DNA of 64,000 nt from Chrysomallon squamiferum (taxonomy: Eukaryota > Mollusca > Gastropoda > Neomphalida > Peltospiridae). The notes under the pieces were generated by a model that was not told the origin of the DNA, did not search any database, and saw only the letters and a program-made list of their open reading frames with translations. The DNA is taken from the NCBI GenBank assembly GCA_012295275.1, contig CM022671.1, forward strand, positions 21,762,322-21,826,321, given 5' to 3'. Positions 1-13,861 of this stretch are shown here, one piece after another. A program made the position numbers and the translations under genes. Every line of letters starts with the position of its first letter. Position 1 is the stretch's first letter.

Positions 1-219
1 AGAGATGATCTACTACTAATTGTATCACAAATATTATTTGTCAACAAACAGTCTACCTTTTGGATGACTAATACAATTCATATCAAAATGATTGATCAAG
101 ATCTTAAAAAATCATTATCTTAAAACAAAGAAGAGAAAAAAAACAAAAAAAACTAACAAAATTCAAATAATCTTTACATTAATATAACTGCATATAAACA
201 AGAGTAATAATAGCTTTAC

Positions 220-2462
220 CTGGACCTCATCAGCATACATTAGTAAACTGTAGTCTTCTTTGCTTCTTATTTTTTCTCCTTTATATGTGTATGGAACCTG
301 AGAATAAATAAATTAAATAAATAAATAAATAAATAAAATCCATGAAAAACAAAAATACAGTATAAACTCTTTTGCATAATATTTTATATTATACATACAG
401 GCAGAAAAAAACCTCCATTACAATGCATATTCCTAAAATAAATGTTTATTTTAGTTAAATAATTCATCAATGATGTACAACCAGTTATGTGTGCAGTTCT
501 TTTTAAAAACACTTTATAACCATGAAAAAACAAACACCCCCCAAAAAAAAAAAAAAAAAAAAGTCCATACAAATTCCTAAAACAATTTTGTTTAAAAATT
601 CATGATCTATGTACATCAATAGTGGAAAATATACAATCCAGTTCTTTTTCAAAACAATTTATATTTACAGAAAATAAACAAAATATACAACAGATAATCC
701 TAAAGTAATAGTTTTAAATTCTGTCATATACTTTTTGTGTATGTTTATATATACATATATATATATATATCCACAGTGGAGAATATATACAAAAGATGTT
801 TTTTTCAAAACAACTTATACTTACAGGCAGATTTCCCTGAGTTGCAATGTAATTTCCTGTGAGAACAGCATGTCTTCTCTCACACATTTCTTTTTCTTCC
901 TCTGTCAGAGAAATTTCTTCTTTATATACACCATGATCTGTAAGATTTATTAAACTGTTTGTAATAAAGGCTACACTTAGTTGTTTATTTTTGTCAGCTG
1001 CTTTCAAAGATGAATATTTGTATCAAAGTGCAATAAAACAACTATGATTATAATTTGTTAAATGTTTAAATTAATGATTAATAATTAAAATTTAAAAATA
1101 TACAAATGTCAATATAAAAATAATGGATTTACCTTCAATATCGTCAAGGTTCATTTTTCTTTCATATTGTATGCGGAACAAAAAGGCTTCCAATACAAAT
1201 GCAACAATAATATTCATTACTACCTGTACAGACAGAAAATAATAAAATAAATAAAATATCAAATATGTATTTTGGTTAAAGATAAAACTTCAGAACATGT
1301 ATCTGCAAATATGAAAAGATTCATAATATTGTTTTTCTTTTCTTTTCAAATAATGTTAACTGTCAATATATTTAACATTTTTTTCTTATTCATTCACAAG
1401 ATTTTTGTGTTCTTAATATTCCTTCATCCCATCAGTATAAGATTATTTTCATTCATATGAATTTACAGCATAATAACTATAATCCTGAAAAAAACATAAA
1501 ATTAACAAAGTAAATAATAAAAATGAATGGAGGGTCTATTTAAAGGTTTGTCACTATTTCTTTTATGGATTTTAGCTGTATTATTTAATGAATGCTGATT
1601 TGCTGACATCAGAGAATATTTTATACCAGCAACTGTTGGTCACATGTTTTTGTAAATGACAGAAATACACTCAGACCATTATTTTGAATAATTCAATAAC
1701 AGCAAGGAATCTTTTAAATCTACATTTTCAAGTGTCTTGAAACATAAAACCTGACATGACCTTTTATAAACACACACACACACCTCACAAAAAAACAATC
1801 CATTAATATTGAGCTAAAATCCATTAAGTTACTAACCATCATAGTAATGTAAAACAGCATGAAATAGATCCTTGTCCACTCGCTAACATGCTTGGCATAT
1901 CCTTCCTGTAAGAGAAACATTAAAAAAAAAAACTTATTATTATTACCATGGTGTTAGTTTCTTCTTCATGACTAATGTTTCATTATTGCAACATTCTGAT
2001 TCAGTTACTATAGTTAGCATAGTTAATTAAAGAGATTTTGTTAAAAAATAAATTCCAATTTAGATTGTAACCTCCCCCATCCCCAAAAAGATAGAAAGAT
2101 TCCATTTTATTGTTTATGTAACTCCAGTGTATGTGAATTTTGATAAATTAAATTTCTGAAAGGTAGATGTTGTTTACAACAGATGTCTCACCATAATAAT
2201 AAACCAGTTATTGACTACAGTCAGTTCAAACAGTGTCACTGGAAGAAAAAGTGAAAAAGAAAGTGGAGAATATTAGCTAATATAAAATACAGCTGGATTC
2301 ATTTTTATATCACATAGGTATCTTTGTTCATGTGTATATTTGTTTATAACAAATTATATTTCATTATTTTATTTATTTTTTGCAAGTATATATATATCGA
2401 TGTTTTTTTTTTTTACTTTTGTGTGTGTACGTAAATACATACACATATACATCCATCCATAC

Positions 2463-2495
<33 letters not shown>

Positions 2496-2981
2496 GCACA
2501 CACACACAAAGACATATATATACAAAAACACACACACACTGTTAAATATCTCTGAATACATTTAATGGAAAATTAATTTTTAAAAACCACTTAAATATTC
2601 CGATATGTTTGCAGATCATAAAAATATCTGTACTATTTTACTTACCTCCAGAAATGAGAATGCTGTTGAAACTGTTGAGATAGTAGCCATCGAAGTATGC
2701 AGAAGAGTTGTCAACCTTGTAGAAATCTTCAACACTGCTATTTCTACAGATAAAATTATGTTGTGAGTTATAACTAGATGAAATAAGATTAAAATTGTCA
2801 TGGATAAATAAACTGCCCATATATATATATATAATATCCACTGAGCATTACTGAATAAAATCCAGTCTGATTATTAATATCAAGCAAAAAAGACTGCAAA
2901 TAATATTTTAAAAATGAATGTGTGTGTCTGTGCTTGTATGTATGTATGTATGTACACATGAACATACATACACATATATTA

Positions 2982-3014
<33 letters not shown>

Positions 3015-5319
3015 TATATTTTTAAAAACAAGACAAATAGTTGCTCACTTGCAGCAGTTGCGAAGGTCAACATTCCAAAAGAGCTCCATTCCAATTATTG
3101 CAAAGAAGTAGTACATGAGCATAATGACACAGGCCAAGCTGACAGAGAAAGTGAAATTTGATAATCAAGTTAGAAATTATTTGAGTGTTACTGACACATT
3201 TCAGTAAGTGTTTACTAAACAGAAAACATATTCCTCATTGGAACATGTGCATGGAAGTACTTTTACCATCACTCTAGCAAAAACAAAAAAAAACCATCTG
3301 TTGTTGTTTCATCCATTTTAATTATGAATAATGAATAAATGGTAATGAAAAATTAAATATTTACTAATTAGGACAAGCCACAGAAAATATTAGAAATTTC
3401 AGGTTGTTAATTTCATTATTTCATTATTTAGTGGATAAAGCTGTGTAAATCATGGTAATGAGAAATATGTTTGATTTTGAGGGAATTTCAGTTTACAGAG
3501 GGTTTGGTTTAGAGGTGTTTATAAATGTGATAAAAAAAAAAAAATCGTTATTTAAAATCTATGGTAAATGATATACTATTAAAACATGGACATACCTGGT
3601 TAACCGGGAAAACAAGACAAACAGTGTCCCCAGGACATCTCTGTAACGTCTCTTTATCTTGAACAACCTGAGTAACAAATAAACTTACTGTTTTATCTGT
3701 GGTGGAGTGAATAAAATGTCTAAAACAATTCTTTACACATCACTACTATTCGGTTTAAGTGCTCTTTCACCGTTAGTAAGAAAGAAATGACATTAAGATT
3801 AAAACAAAACACATTAATCTAAGCATCAAAGCATAACCACAGTTTTTCAAAGAGGTGATGGTTTGAAAAATAAAGATAAAATTTTATAACAAATATTAAT
3901 GTAAAATAGCTTGGAAATAAATGAAGTTAATAAACCAATCCATACCCGTCACCTTCTACTTCTTTCCACTTGCCCCTCCCAGATGCATACCACACCACAC
4001 CACACCACACACCACACACACAGATCCACATGTACATCACATCATACATCAAACCATACCACATAATGAAACATACAACACCACCACAGCACAGCATACA
4101 AGCATGCATACATACACACACACACACTCCCACAGGTATGAATTGCTAAACTTACCTGAGCAGTCTAAATGGTCTAAGAGCTATCACATAGTAGAAAGTG
4201 TCATCTATGATCTCCAGTAGAACTCCCACTACACTTATCACAGTCACCAAGAAATCAAATCTACAATATAACGGAAAATTTCAAAAATATGCAAATTTAC
4301 TAACTTTATAACAAGAAGCCATTCTTTATTTATCTATTATAATTTTCATTTAAAAAATTAAAAATGTAAATAATTATTTTTTTATTCACATATATTGTAC
4401 ATAAAAAGAAAAATAAGCTTCATCTCCAAAATTAAACAAAATCACATATTAAGTAGTATTAGGAACTGACCCAAAAAATAAATATTTAAATAAATGCATA
4501 TATTTTTTACTCTTTCACTCAACAGCTCAAACTGGACTGTGCACACACACATACATACATACATACATGCATGCATATACACACATACATACACCAATAT
4601 TTTTGTTTAATATTACTTACAAATCCCATCCTGATGAGAAATATTCTTTTGGACCCTTACCCAGAATTTTCAGAATGGCTTCTACAGAATACACTGTCAA
4701 ATACAAAAATAAAAAATAATATATATATATACATATATACATAAAAACACACACACACATATGTAGATATACATATATGCATGATGTATATTTGTATGTG
4801 TGTGTGTGTGTATGTATGTATGTATGAATGTATACGTATATATATATATGAATGTGTGCACGCACGCACATTCATATTACTAATTAAATATCTGCAACAT
4901 ATCTTATAACAATGAAATATTAAATACTTTAAAACATTGAAACATTTAAATTTTTCATCAATTTATGACTGCACGAAGTGGAAATAAAACATAACATTTA
5001 AAAACTGAAGCAATAACAGATCTTTGAATTTTTTCATTTTGTTTCAACAAGAACAAAAAAAAAAAACATTTTTAATTAAAACTTACAACACACAAACACT
5101 ATAGAAGTCCAGCTTGCTGTGAAATTGTATGACTTAACATCAATTCCTTTCACTGAAAAAAAAAAAAAAAAAAAATTAAAACTTAATACTATTTAAAAAA
5201 TTAATTGGCAATAATGTACATGTGCATTTTGTTTCAAAACTTCTTACCTTGTTAAGAAGTGAAAATATAAATGAACATTAAAAAGATAAATTTCAATATC
5301 TGAATTTGTTTTCTTTCAT

Positions 5320-5354
<35 letters not shown>

Positions 5355-8300
5355 TTTCTTTTTCTTTTATTTCTTTTATTTTTTCAGAAACATTTGTACT
5401 AACCTGATAAAGTGATTGTTTCCACAAGAATCCATACAAAGTTGCAAGCAATTACCAGGTCTGAAAATATGAGTTAAACATTTAACGTTCCTCTTCTTTA
5501 GTCTTTACAAAAATACAAAAATGCATTTGTAAAGAAAACATACAAATTAAAATGTTTACATTTCATCAGATCAAAGTATGTACATAGTTTTGTTATAAAA
5601 TAAATAAACAAATAATTTATCTTTCTCTGTCTATATATACAGGTATTTACAAATGTGAATGTGTGTGTGGGGGGGGCGGGGTATATATTAGCACTATTAA
5701 ATTATATTTCAGTATTTTGTATCAATAAGTTCATTTTAGCAATTAACACATTCAGTAATTTAGACAAATATTTCAGAATTCAATATTTTTTAAAAAAAAA
5801 TCACGTTTTATATAAAAAGATCAGAATTTCATGAACTGAAATGCTTACATATAAAATAGTCAAACCATTTCCAGCTGACAAAAATATTCAATCCTGTAAT
5901 AAAAATAAATTAAAAAATTAAAAAATATCTTCAATGGATTTTGTTGAAAGAGTATTTTGTAAACCTAAATGTCACAATAACAAAAAACACACCAAAAAAC
6001 ACTCTTTGTATTAGACAAAGCACTTGTATATTTTATAAAAGACAGTAATAACAGAGAATCCTTTCTTGAAATTCAAGAATTTATTTAGGTAGTTATATAA
6101 AAAAAAAAAATAAAAAAAAAATACATGGCACGATGTTGTACATTATTTTACTAAACACTTTTATAATTGTGAAGATGTTAGTTATTTAGTGAATTCAAGA
6201 ATTAATCTGAAAAATTCCCATTACTTACAATAAGAAAATACTAACCTTTAAAAATAATATTGCAGGGATGTCTGAAGTTTGACGACCAAAGAGAATCATC
6301 ATTTTTAATCTATTTAAAAAAATAGAAATATGTATATACAACTTTCCTCCTTTTAACTACTGACTTTCCTAAATGTTAAAGGAAAAATAAATGACAATGC
6401 ATATTCAGTAGAATAATATATATTTTTATTACATGTATGTGTACAGGGTGAGAATATTTACGATAATTAAGAGACAAACGTGTCTACAATTGTACATGTG
6501 CTTTTGTGAATCTATATTTGCAATGCCGTTTAGTCAGTTATACAGTAATTGTCACAAATAGAATACAGAAAATAATCAGAGTTGGGGAAAAAATATTCCC
6601 AAATGGCTGTCCGTATGGGGAATGAATACTGGTTCCAGGGGAAACGAATATTTGGGGGGAACAAATATTCTCTGACACTGGTTTTCACAGAGTCCACTCT
6701 GTGTGTTTTTATATGTGTATATATATGTAAATAAATAAAAACACACACACAAGCTTGCTACATTCTTGGAATGAAAGTTACTTGGAAATTTACTTAACTT
6801 ATTTTTTTGTTTATCAGCTTTTACTACTTCTGCTGTGTTCAGTAAGGAAATGAATTATTATTTTTTCTTACATTGTATTTTTGTTTTAAATTATTTTATT
6901 TTTTTTGGCAAGAATTTGTAAGGTGCTGACTAATTGTAAATACATTTTCAAAGCAGACCTCAAGTCAATTATCAGAATATTCATAATAAAAAATCAAAAA
7001 ATGTTAAAAAAAACAAAAAACAAAAAATATAAAGAAGAGATCAGAAATTAAGTTATTATCTTATGACAAACTCACTTTCCAGTTTAATGAAGCAACTTCA
7101 AATACTCTGTAAAATTCCTGAAGACTAAGACCTCCAGTTTTACTGGTATTCAGTGTTTTAAATGTGAGATAATAATCTTTTATACCTGAAATGAATAATT
7201 TTTTAAATCTCTTAGCCACCAAGATTACTTTAAGTTTAAAATAATACTAACAACTTTTTTTTTTTTTTTTTTTAGATCTCTACATGAATAGTAGGTTAAG
7301 TATCAATAAATACAACAATCATAAAGCTTCACATAATGTTATATCATTTTAACATTTTAATGGCCATTGAGAAAAATAACATTAAAAAATACTAATAATG
7401 CAACAATCAGGATCTTAGAATTTTCGCTGAAAAATAGTTTTGGTTAACAGTTTATTATTCCACTTTTTTTATTATAATTAATCAAACATTTATTGTAATT
7501 CCAAAGCCAAACTTATTTTAATACTGAAGACTGAAGGATCTACAACAAGCAGTTAAAAAAGACAGTTTTTGAAGGAATCACTTACTTTTTTTAGGTCTGA
7601 AAATCTTCATCATTCCAACAAAATGTCTTACACTTAACTTGGTGACATTCTGAAAAAAAAAAAAGGAAAAAAAGACAACTCTCATTAATAATAATATCCT
7701 CACTGTACTTATAAAATGAAAAAATATATATTATTTAACATGAGAAGAAAATATCATTTAATATATGAATGTATGTTTACTGATGCATCAGCACAAAAAT
7801 GTAAAAATCAGAAAAAAAAAATCAATATGTTATAAAAATTCAAAATAAGAAAATACCATTCATTTTTTGTTGTTGTTGTTATAACTGGAAGAAGTTTCAA
7901 ATTTAACTGCAGGGTTGAATTAAAGTTTTTTGACTACAGAATCAACTTTCACTTTTAACATTACTTTACTGCAGATGGCTATCCAAAGAAATGGTACTTA
8001 GAAATGTTAAAATCATTAATTTTTACAGCTACTGGGTAAACTTTATTTCTGACCCAAACAGATGTTTGATGAATATACAAACATTTTACATCAAAACAGA
8101 TACAGATTTCATCCTTGCGCATTCTCGTATGCAGTTTAAATGAATTCAAACATTTTGATCACCATGAAAACTGACTCTCTGCTTGTGTGATAGGAACCAT
8201 CGACAGAGTCATCAGATAATTTATTACGTGATTAACACAGAAATGTCTGAAATTACCTGTTTTGTTGTAAGAAGTCTAAATGCATGCTGACACCCTTCCC

Positions 8301-11300
8301 TTTTGTGAAAAAATAACTTTTTAACTTTTGCTTTCTCTAGATTGGAAAAGGTGTCATAGACAACGGCTAAAAGCTGAAAATATAAAAATGAATAATTTCT
8401 GAAAAAAATTTAAACCAAAAGAAAAATCCCAAAATACTCTATTCAAATAGGATTGTTAGAAATTTAGACAGAAAATTAAAAAATATAATATGCTATATAA
8501 TTATTTTTCAGATGAATCTGGTGGTAATATAAAGTTTTTTTTTTTCAGAATGCTTCAAATTAACTAAATCAAATTTTAAAACTAGTCTGTAATTAACAAT
8601 TAATAATAGTTTATGTATTTAAATGAAAATCCAAGAAGATGTTAATAAAACTTTTAAAAAAAATCAAAATAAACTGAATGGGAATGGATCTTTAATAAAA
8701 AAAATGATATATATATATATTCAGACTAATTGAGTAAATTTCTCAAGCAAGTCTTACTAAGTTCATGAGAAAGTAGAGTTCCAGTGATAGATATATTACA
8801 AAGAAGAGAGAATACCATCTAGAAGTTCTGTAAGCTGGCATCATTACATCAGGGAAACTGAAAGAAATAATAATCATAAAAACTAAAGATATTAATTAAG
8901 AACTTTAAAATTAAAAAAATAAATTAAAAAAAAACACCTAAAAAACCCCTCACAAAAACATAAATACACATAAAGATTTATTTTTGTAAGGAAAGAAATT
9001 GAAAATAAAAACATTTTATTCAAATAACTGTACGACATTCAGTCTGTCACACATTACGGGTACCAGTCTACTTTACCAGCTTCCAGAAAACACTAAGTAC
9101 ATTAAAAACAAAAAATAATAAAAATAAAATAATAATAATTGGAGCTTTAAAAGAGTATTAATTTATTACATACAATTTTATTGTTTATTCTATATTTTAA
9201 TTAGTCCACAAAATGTGAAAATCAAAATATCCAGATGAACTTGCATCATAAGCTTGCCAGATAAATGTTCTGATATCTGCAGTATGTTGAAAATACTGGA
9301 ATATGATAAACAGATATTTTTTTTTTTTTTTAACAGTTCAAGAAATAAGAGTAGCCCCTTCATATATTTACAACTATGAACCATAATAGAGAACAAAATA
9401 ATGACAACTTACTTTGCTGTGGTTAGGAGAACAAAGAGGCTAACAAAACTGTTCTGTATGTTGTTAAAATACTAAAAGTACAAAACAAAAATAAATATAA
9501 AATAAAATAACACATTATACAAGATATCATCCTTAAATTTTAATTTCATGTTAAATTACAAAAAATACAAATTAAAAATAAATAAATTAATATCAGCAGT
9601 TATGGTACTTTCAGTTATAGTGAGGAAATTATGGGTATTTTAATGAAAATTTAATAGTGTTTATGTTGCTTGAATAGTATATAATATCTCAGTAAAATAA
9701 GTAAATATATACTTACTTCTCCATCACGTTTAACATTAGAAAACAAATAAAAACCTAAAAACAGAAATATATCAGTTCAATGTGAAACAAAAAGTAAAAT
9801 ATAATTGTTAAAATAATTTGTTTAGTGTTAACTTTAATATGAAATGTAACAATGACAAGACAAGAACATAATAAAATACAAATGGTGTAAATCATTTTTA
9901 AAAGAAAAGAAGATAAGAAAAATAATAATAATTTTAAATTAATAATTAAATAGATAAGAAAAATAATAATAATTTTAAATTAATAATTACATAGCTCCAA
10001 ATTAACAAATTTAAATTAATAATTAAATAGCTCCAAATTAACAAATTTTAGAAAACCAACATGCCTAACAAAATTATTGTATAAATCATAAAGATAAAAA
10101 TACTAAATAACTATTTTACAAAAAAAAACAAAAAACAGCGTGACTTCAAAATTATGGACAACCCTTTTCTAACCAAAATTAAATTAATGAAGAAGTAGTA
10201 AAGTGTAAGAATACTAACCTAATATAGAAAAAATTAACATGAAGAATAGCAAAAGAAAAATCATGTCCAGTATTGGTGGGAGGGATTGAAGCAACTGCCG
10301 AGTGATTCTGAAATGTGCAGATAAAATGTCCTGAATTTTAACATAATTATTTACATGGATGGAGTAGAAAACAGGAGGTGGTAATAAAGAACAGTGGACT
10401 CTACTCATAGAACAGTGCAGCTGGGGGAGTGGGACAGAGAGAGAGAAGGAGAGAGAAAGAGAGTTTGTGTTAGTGAGTGAAAGAGATACACTGAGAATCC
10501 ATTTTATTGCATTCAGTATGTTTTAAACAACAACAACAACAACAACAAAAATTTAAAAAAATAAACATAATAAAATAGTTATGATTATTAAGTAATATCA
10601 AAATACAATGTCTTGATTTGCCACAAAATTATTACATAAATGAAAACCATTGTGAAAATCACTCTTCATAGAAAATTCAAATTGTTGGATTTTCTTAAAA
10701 GGTTACAATGAGCACCAGTCATTAAAATATTATCAGAAAGACTGTTTAGATTGCAAAATAATTCACCTTCTGATTCCTTGGCTATAATGTGAATGGATGA
10801 CAAAAATAGGTCGCACAGCTCGTGTCACCCGGAAATGATTTGTTTGTCTCACCATAACAACAATGGCTTCTGTCACCATGATGATCAAGGCCAGAGCCTG
10901 TAATAAAATAATTTAAAAAAAAAAAAAAATTAAATTCTAGATCTTTTTCATAACATTCAGGTAACATACAGAAAAAAAAAAAGCCAAAATAAGAATCATA
11001 AATATTTTAATAATTTCAATATATATTTAATGTAATAATACTTATTGTATAAATTTTTAAATATCATCTTTTGCCATTTTTCACACAATCTATTTTTAAT
11101 TTTGTATTTGTTTTGGGTTTTTTTTGTTATATTGTTATTATTTTTTATATACACATCATCTTTCTAAGGAATTCTTTTTTTTTAAATTTAATATGACAAT
11201 CATAAAATGTTACAAACATTATAATTTATTTAATCAGGATACACCTATATATATATATCTTTGAATCAGGTGTTTTTATGTTTTTCACAATTACTTTAAT

Positions 11301-13332
11301 AAGTGTTCTTCTGTGTTTTATTGTTGTCTTCCATCCCAGCCATTTCACTCGGATTCCCAGATCCAGACTGAGAACTAAAAGGCCGAACAGCTCCAGGGAA
11401 CTGTGAACCTAAAAGGTCAGATTAAAACAGCTAATGAAACAAAGGTCAGTTATATATCACCTTGTAAAAATCTGTGCCTTGACAAAATAACCGTTAATGC
11501 ATATATTAGATGGCTAATTATTAATTAATGTTCAGCACTACAAGCAGATTATGATTCATATGAATACAGCATTCTTTTGGGAGTGATCAGTTTGTACAAC
11601 ACTCAAATCTACTTAATGTTCCACTTATATTATTGCTGGTTCCAACCACTGCTCTCTTCACTAATATACCAAAGGCTTTTGTAAATGCTTTCTACATAAG
11701 AGAAGGCATATGTTAAAGATGTCTTGTTCACAGCTGGTAAAAGTAACCCATAAAAGTTAATTATAAACATAAAAATGAAAGATAATTTTTAATACTTTTA
11801 TTATCATAAAAAGTATGAATTAAATTGTATCCTTTTTTCACCAACAACATTAAAATATCTTGAAATATTATTAAACAGTTATTGAATGTATGAACTGCAC
11901 TTACCCCAACAGGAACACTGAGTTCTGGAACTGCTGGTCTCTCACATAAAGCCAGGAACAGAACCAATAAAGCTGCCAAAAAATCTAGAAGATGGAACCA
12001 TTTGTTGTGGGCAATTTCGTATGCTGGAAGAGCTTCGTGGTTTCTTGGATGTGTGTTGTACTTGTCATTGTGTTCAGCTTCCTGCAGGAAAATGGCTGCC
12101 TCTTTGTAATTCAGACACCACTGTTTCCTCCGATAGATTTCACGACTAGATTCATCAAGTATTTCACTATGTCCAGGTCCAGGAATGTCATAAGCCATGT
12201 TTCCACTTTCATTGGCCACATCATGCTCTGGGTCATCTTTTGGTTTTATCAAAAAGATGAAAATTATTTTAAAAATTATTATTATTATAAAAGTTATTTA
12301 AATAAAAGATATTTTAAAATGAAAAAATTTCTAATCAGTCTGAAATTAAAGTTATTTCATTATTCATACAGTGCATGTTAATTAATGTATATATTAATAT
12401 AACTTCATCTGTATTTATACAAAAAATATATATAAAAATGTAGTGCGATAACATAATATGTTATTATTATTATTTATTTATTACTGCTGGTTTTGGTGGT
12501 TATTTGGTTATTTATTTAATTTAATTTAATTTAATTTAATTTTATTTTATTTATTTTTTTACTTTTTTTAAATTTATTTCTTATTTTATTTTTTGTTATT
12601 TCTTTATTATTTTTTATTTTATTATTTTATTTATTTATTTTTGTACATGTTTGGATGGGTGGATGGGTGTGGACAGTGAAATTTCACGATCATTTCAAAT
12701 AAGATTACTGATTTGCACCGTCTAGCCAGTGATACATTTTGATATTGATAACCCTCTTTTACCAATGACCTATTTAAATTTTAACTGAACATTCACTCTT
12801 TTTGTTTTGATGTAATGCAAGAATAATCATATAAGGTTTTATGTCAGAATTAAAAAATCAATCATTGTAAAGGTAACTTAAGACAAAACAGAATTTTGCA
12901 AAAATTAGTCTTTTTTTTCCTGAAAGTAAAGCGTTTTTCCACTTTGTGTTACCCGCCTTTGCTAATATTGCCGTAACTATATATTAGCTCATACTCATAC
13001 TGTCATAGCATATAAAATGTTTGATGTTCATACATTTGCACATACACTGACATATTAAATCAATTGCTGTTTCCAATAATAACTTTAGAATTTAATGAAG
13101 ATATTATATTCATAATACTGTGAATAAGTACTAAGATAAGTTCGGATAAATACATTTATGCTTTAATGAAATTTAAGGCAATACAGAAAACATCAAAGAG
13201 AAATCGTTGGCGCAACAGTTGTCAGCTGTTTATACGGGAAAAAACAAGTGACATACTTATACTTAAGGTCCTCTGTCTGTTGCTAGATTCAGACGAGCGA
13301 ACAAGCAATGGACTTTCAAATAAATCAGCCAT
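220..13332 (-). CDS. TPCN1: Two-pore channel 1 (TPC1), 25 coding exons, 3' end outside window
   Basis: Endolysosomal cation channel with two six-helix repeats; family members are gated by PI(3,5)P2 and linked to NAADP signalling. Exons (descending): 13257-13332, 11905-12236, 11295-11408, 10767-10897, 10219-10307, 9717-9754, 9413-9471, 8758-8857, 8257-8373, 7586-7649, 7076-7185, 6246-6309, 5849-5893, 5404-5460, 5087-5152, 4621-4693, 4156-4260, 3596-3667, 3049-3138, 2646-2743, 2192-2238, 1837-1905, 1133-1223, 825-997, 220-297. They sum to 2358 nt (786 codons) with all phases matching. Visible landmarks: [20 protein letters not shown]4-S5 basic triad R217/R218/R221 (the phosphoinositide site in vertebrate TPC1); pore I TTANFPDVMM (277-286); IIS4 R541/R544/R547; pore II VVNNW (641-645). 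The N-terminus has an acidic dileucine-like ESPLL, suggestive of lysosomal sorting. Acceptors of exon 2 (weak pyrimidine tract) and exon 24 (997 or 1000), and the exon 1 donor (13257 or 13263), are ambiguous. Vertebrate TPC1 is about 816 aa, so only the extreme C-terminus is missing. Confidence 0.95.
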
Positions 13333-13861
13333 AGTTCCCTGAATATAGCATAACTCTTTCAGCTTATTCCAAACCTTTGACAAGACATACTTCCTGAAAA
13401 TAGTTCGATCTCTCCTTTCGGCTTTTATCGCCAGTCCTCGTGATTAATGTTCGGAACCATTCGAAGCATTCCGAAAGTTAGTAACCATGTTGAAATTACT
13501 ACACACGTAATATTAATTGTGTAAATTTAAATACTCATAAAAAGGACAAAAAATTGTTTTATTAGTTGCAGATAGGTTATGTATTTATGATAAATTAAAA
13601 AATACATTTTATTTTATTAATTTATTACATTTGTTCAGAACTATGTGTTGTCAGTGTAGTAACATCAAACAAACTAGGTTCTAAGTCGTCACAACACGAA
13701 AAGAAAATGCTTCGTTTGGTTTACATTTGGAAGGATGTTTTAGAGCTGATTATCTTTCATGAAATGTGAACATTTTGTACTACATTAGATTTAAACGCAA
13801 AGTTTTACTGTTATTCACTGAATTATAATAGACTTGTACTCCTAATACAAAACTTCGCAAA
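13333..13861. promoter_or_regulatory. Putative bidirectional promoter, TPCN1 / IQCG
   Basis: The 529 bp between two divergent start codons must hold both 5' UTRs and promoters. It is locally CpG-richer than the surrounding introns (13400-13480). An ETS-like CTTCCTG lies near 13390. GTAACCATGTTGAA at 13481-13494 has one good half of an RFX X-box, which would suit the ciliary gene IQCG, but the second half is poor. No clear TATA box is assigned. That this is a shared promoter is inferred from spacing and orientation. Confidence 0.6.

Noticed and set aside
2340-3161. Several 60-100 codon frames rich in Tyr-Ile and His-Thr
   Set aside because: They are translations of TA and CA microsatellites in TPCN1 introns, overlapping true TPCN1 exons on the other strand.
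11992-12381. 129-codon plus-strand frame
   Set aside because: Antisense shadow of TPCN1 exon 2, which has clear family similarity and matching splice phases.
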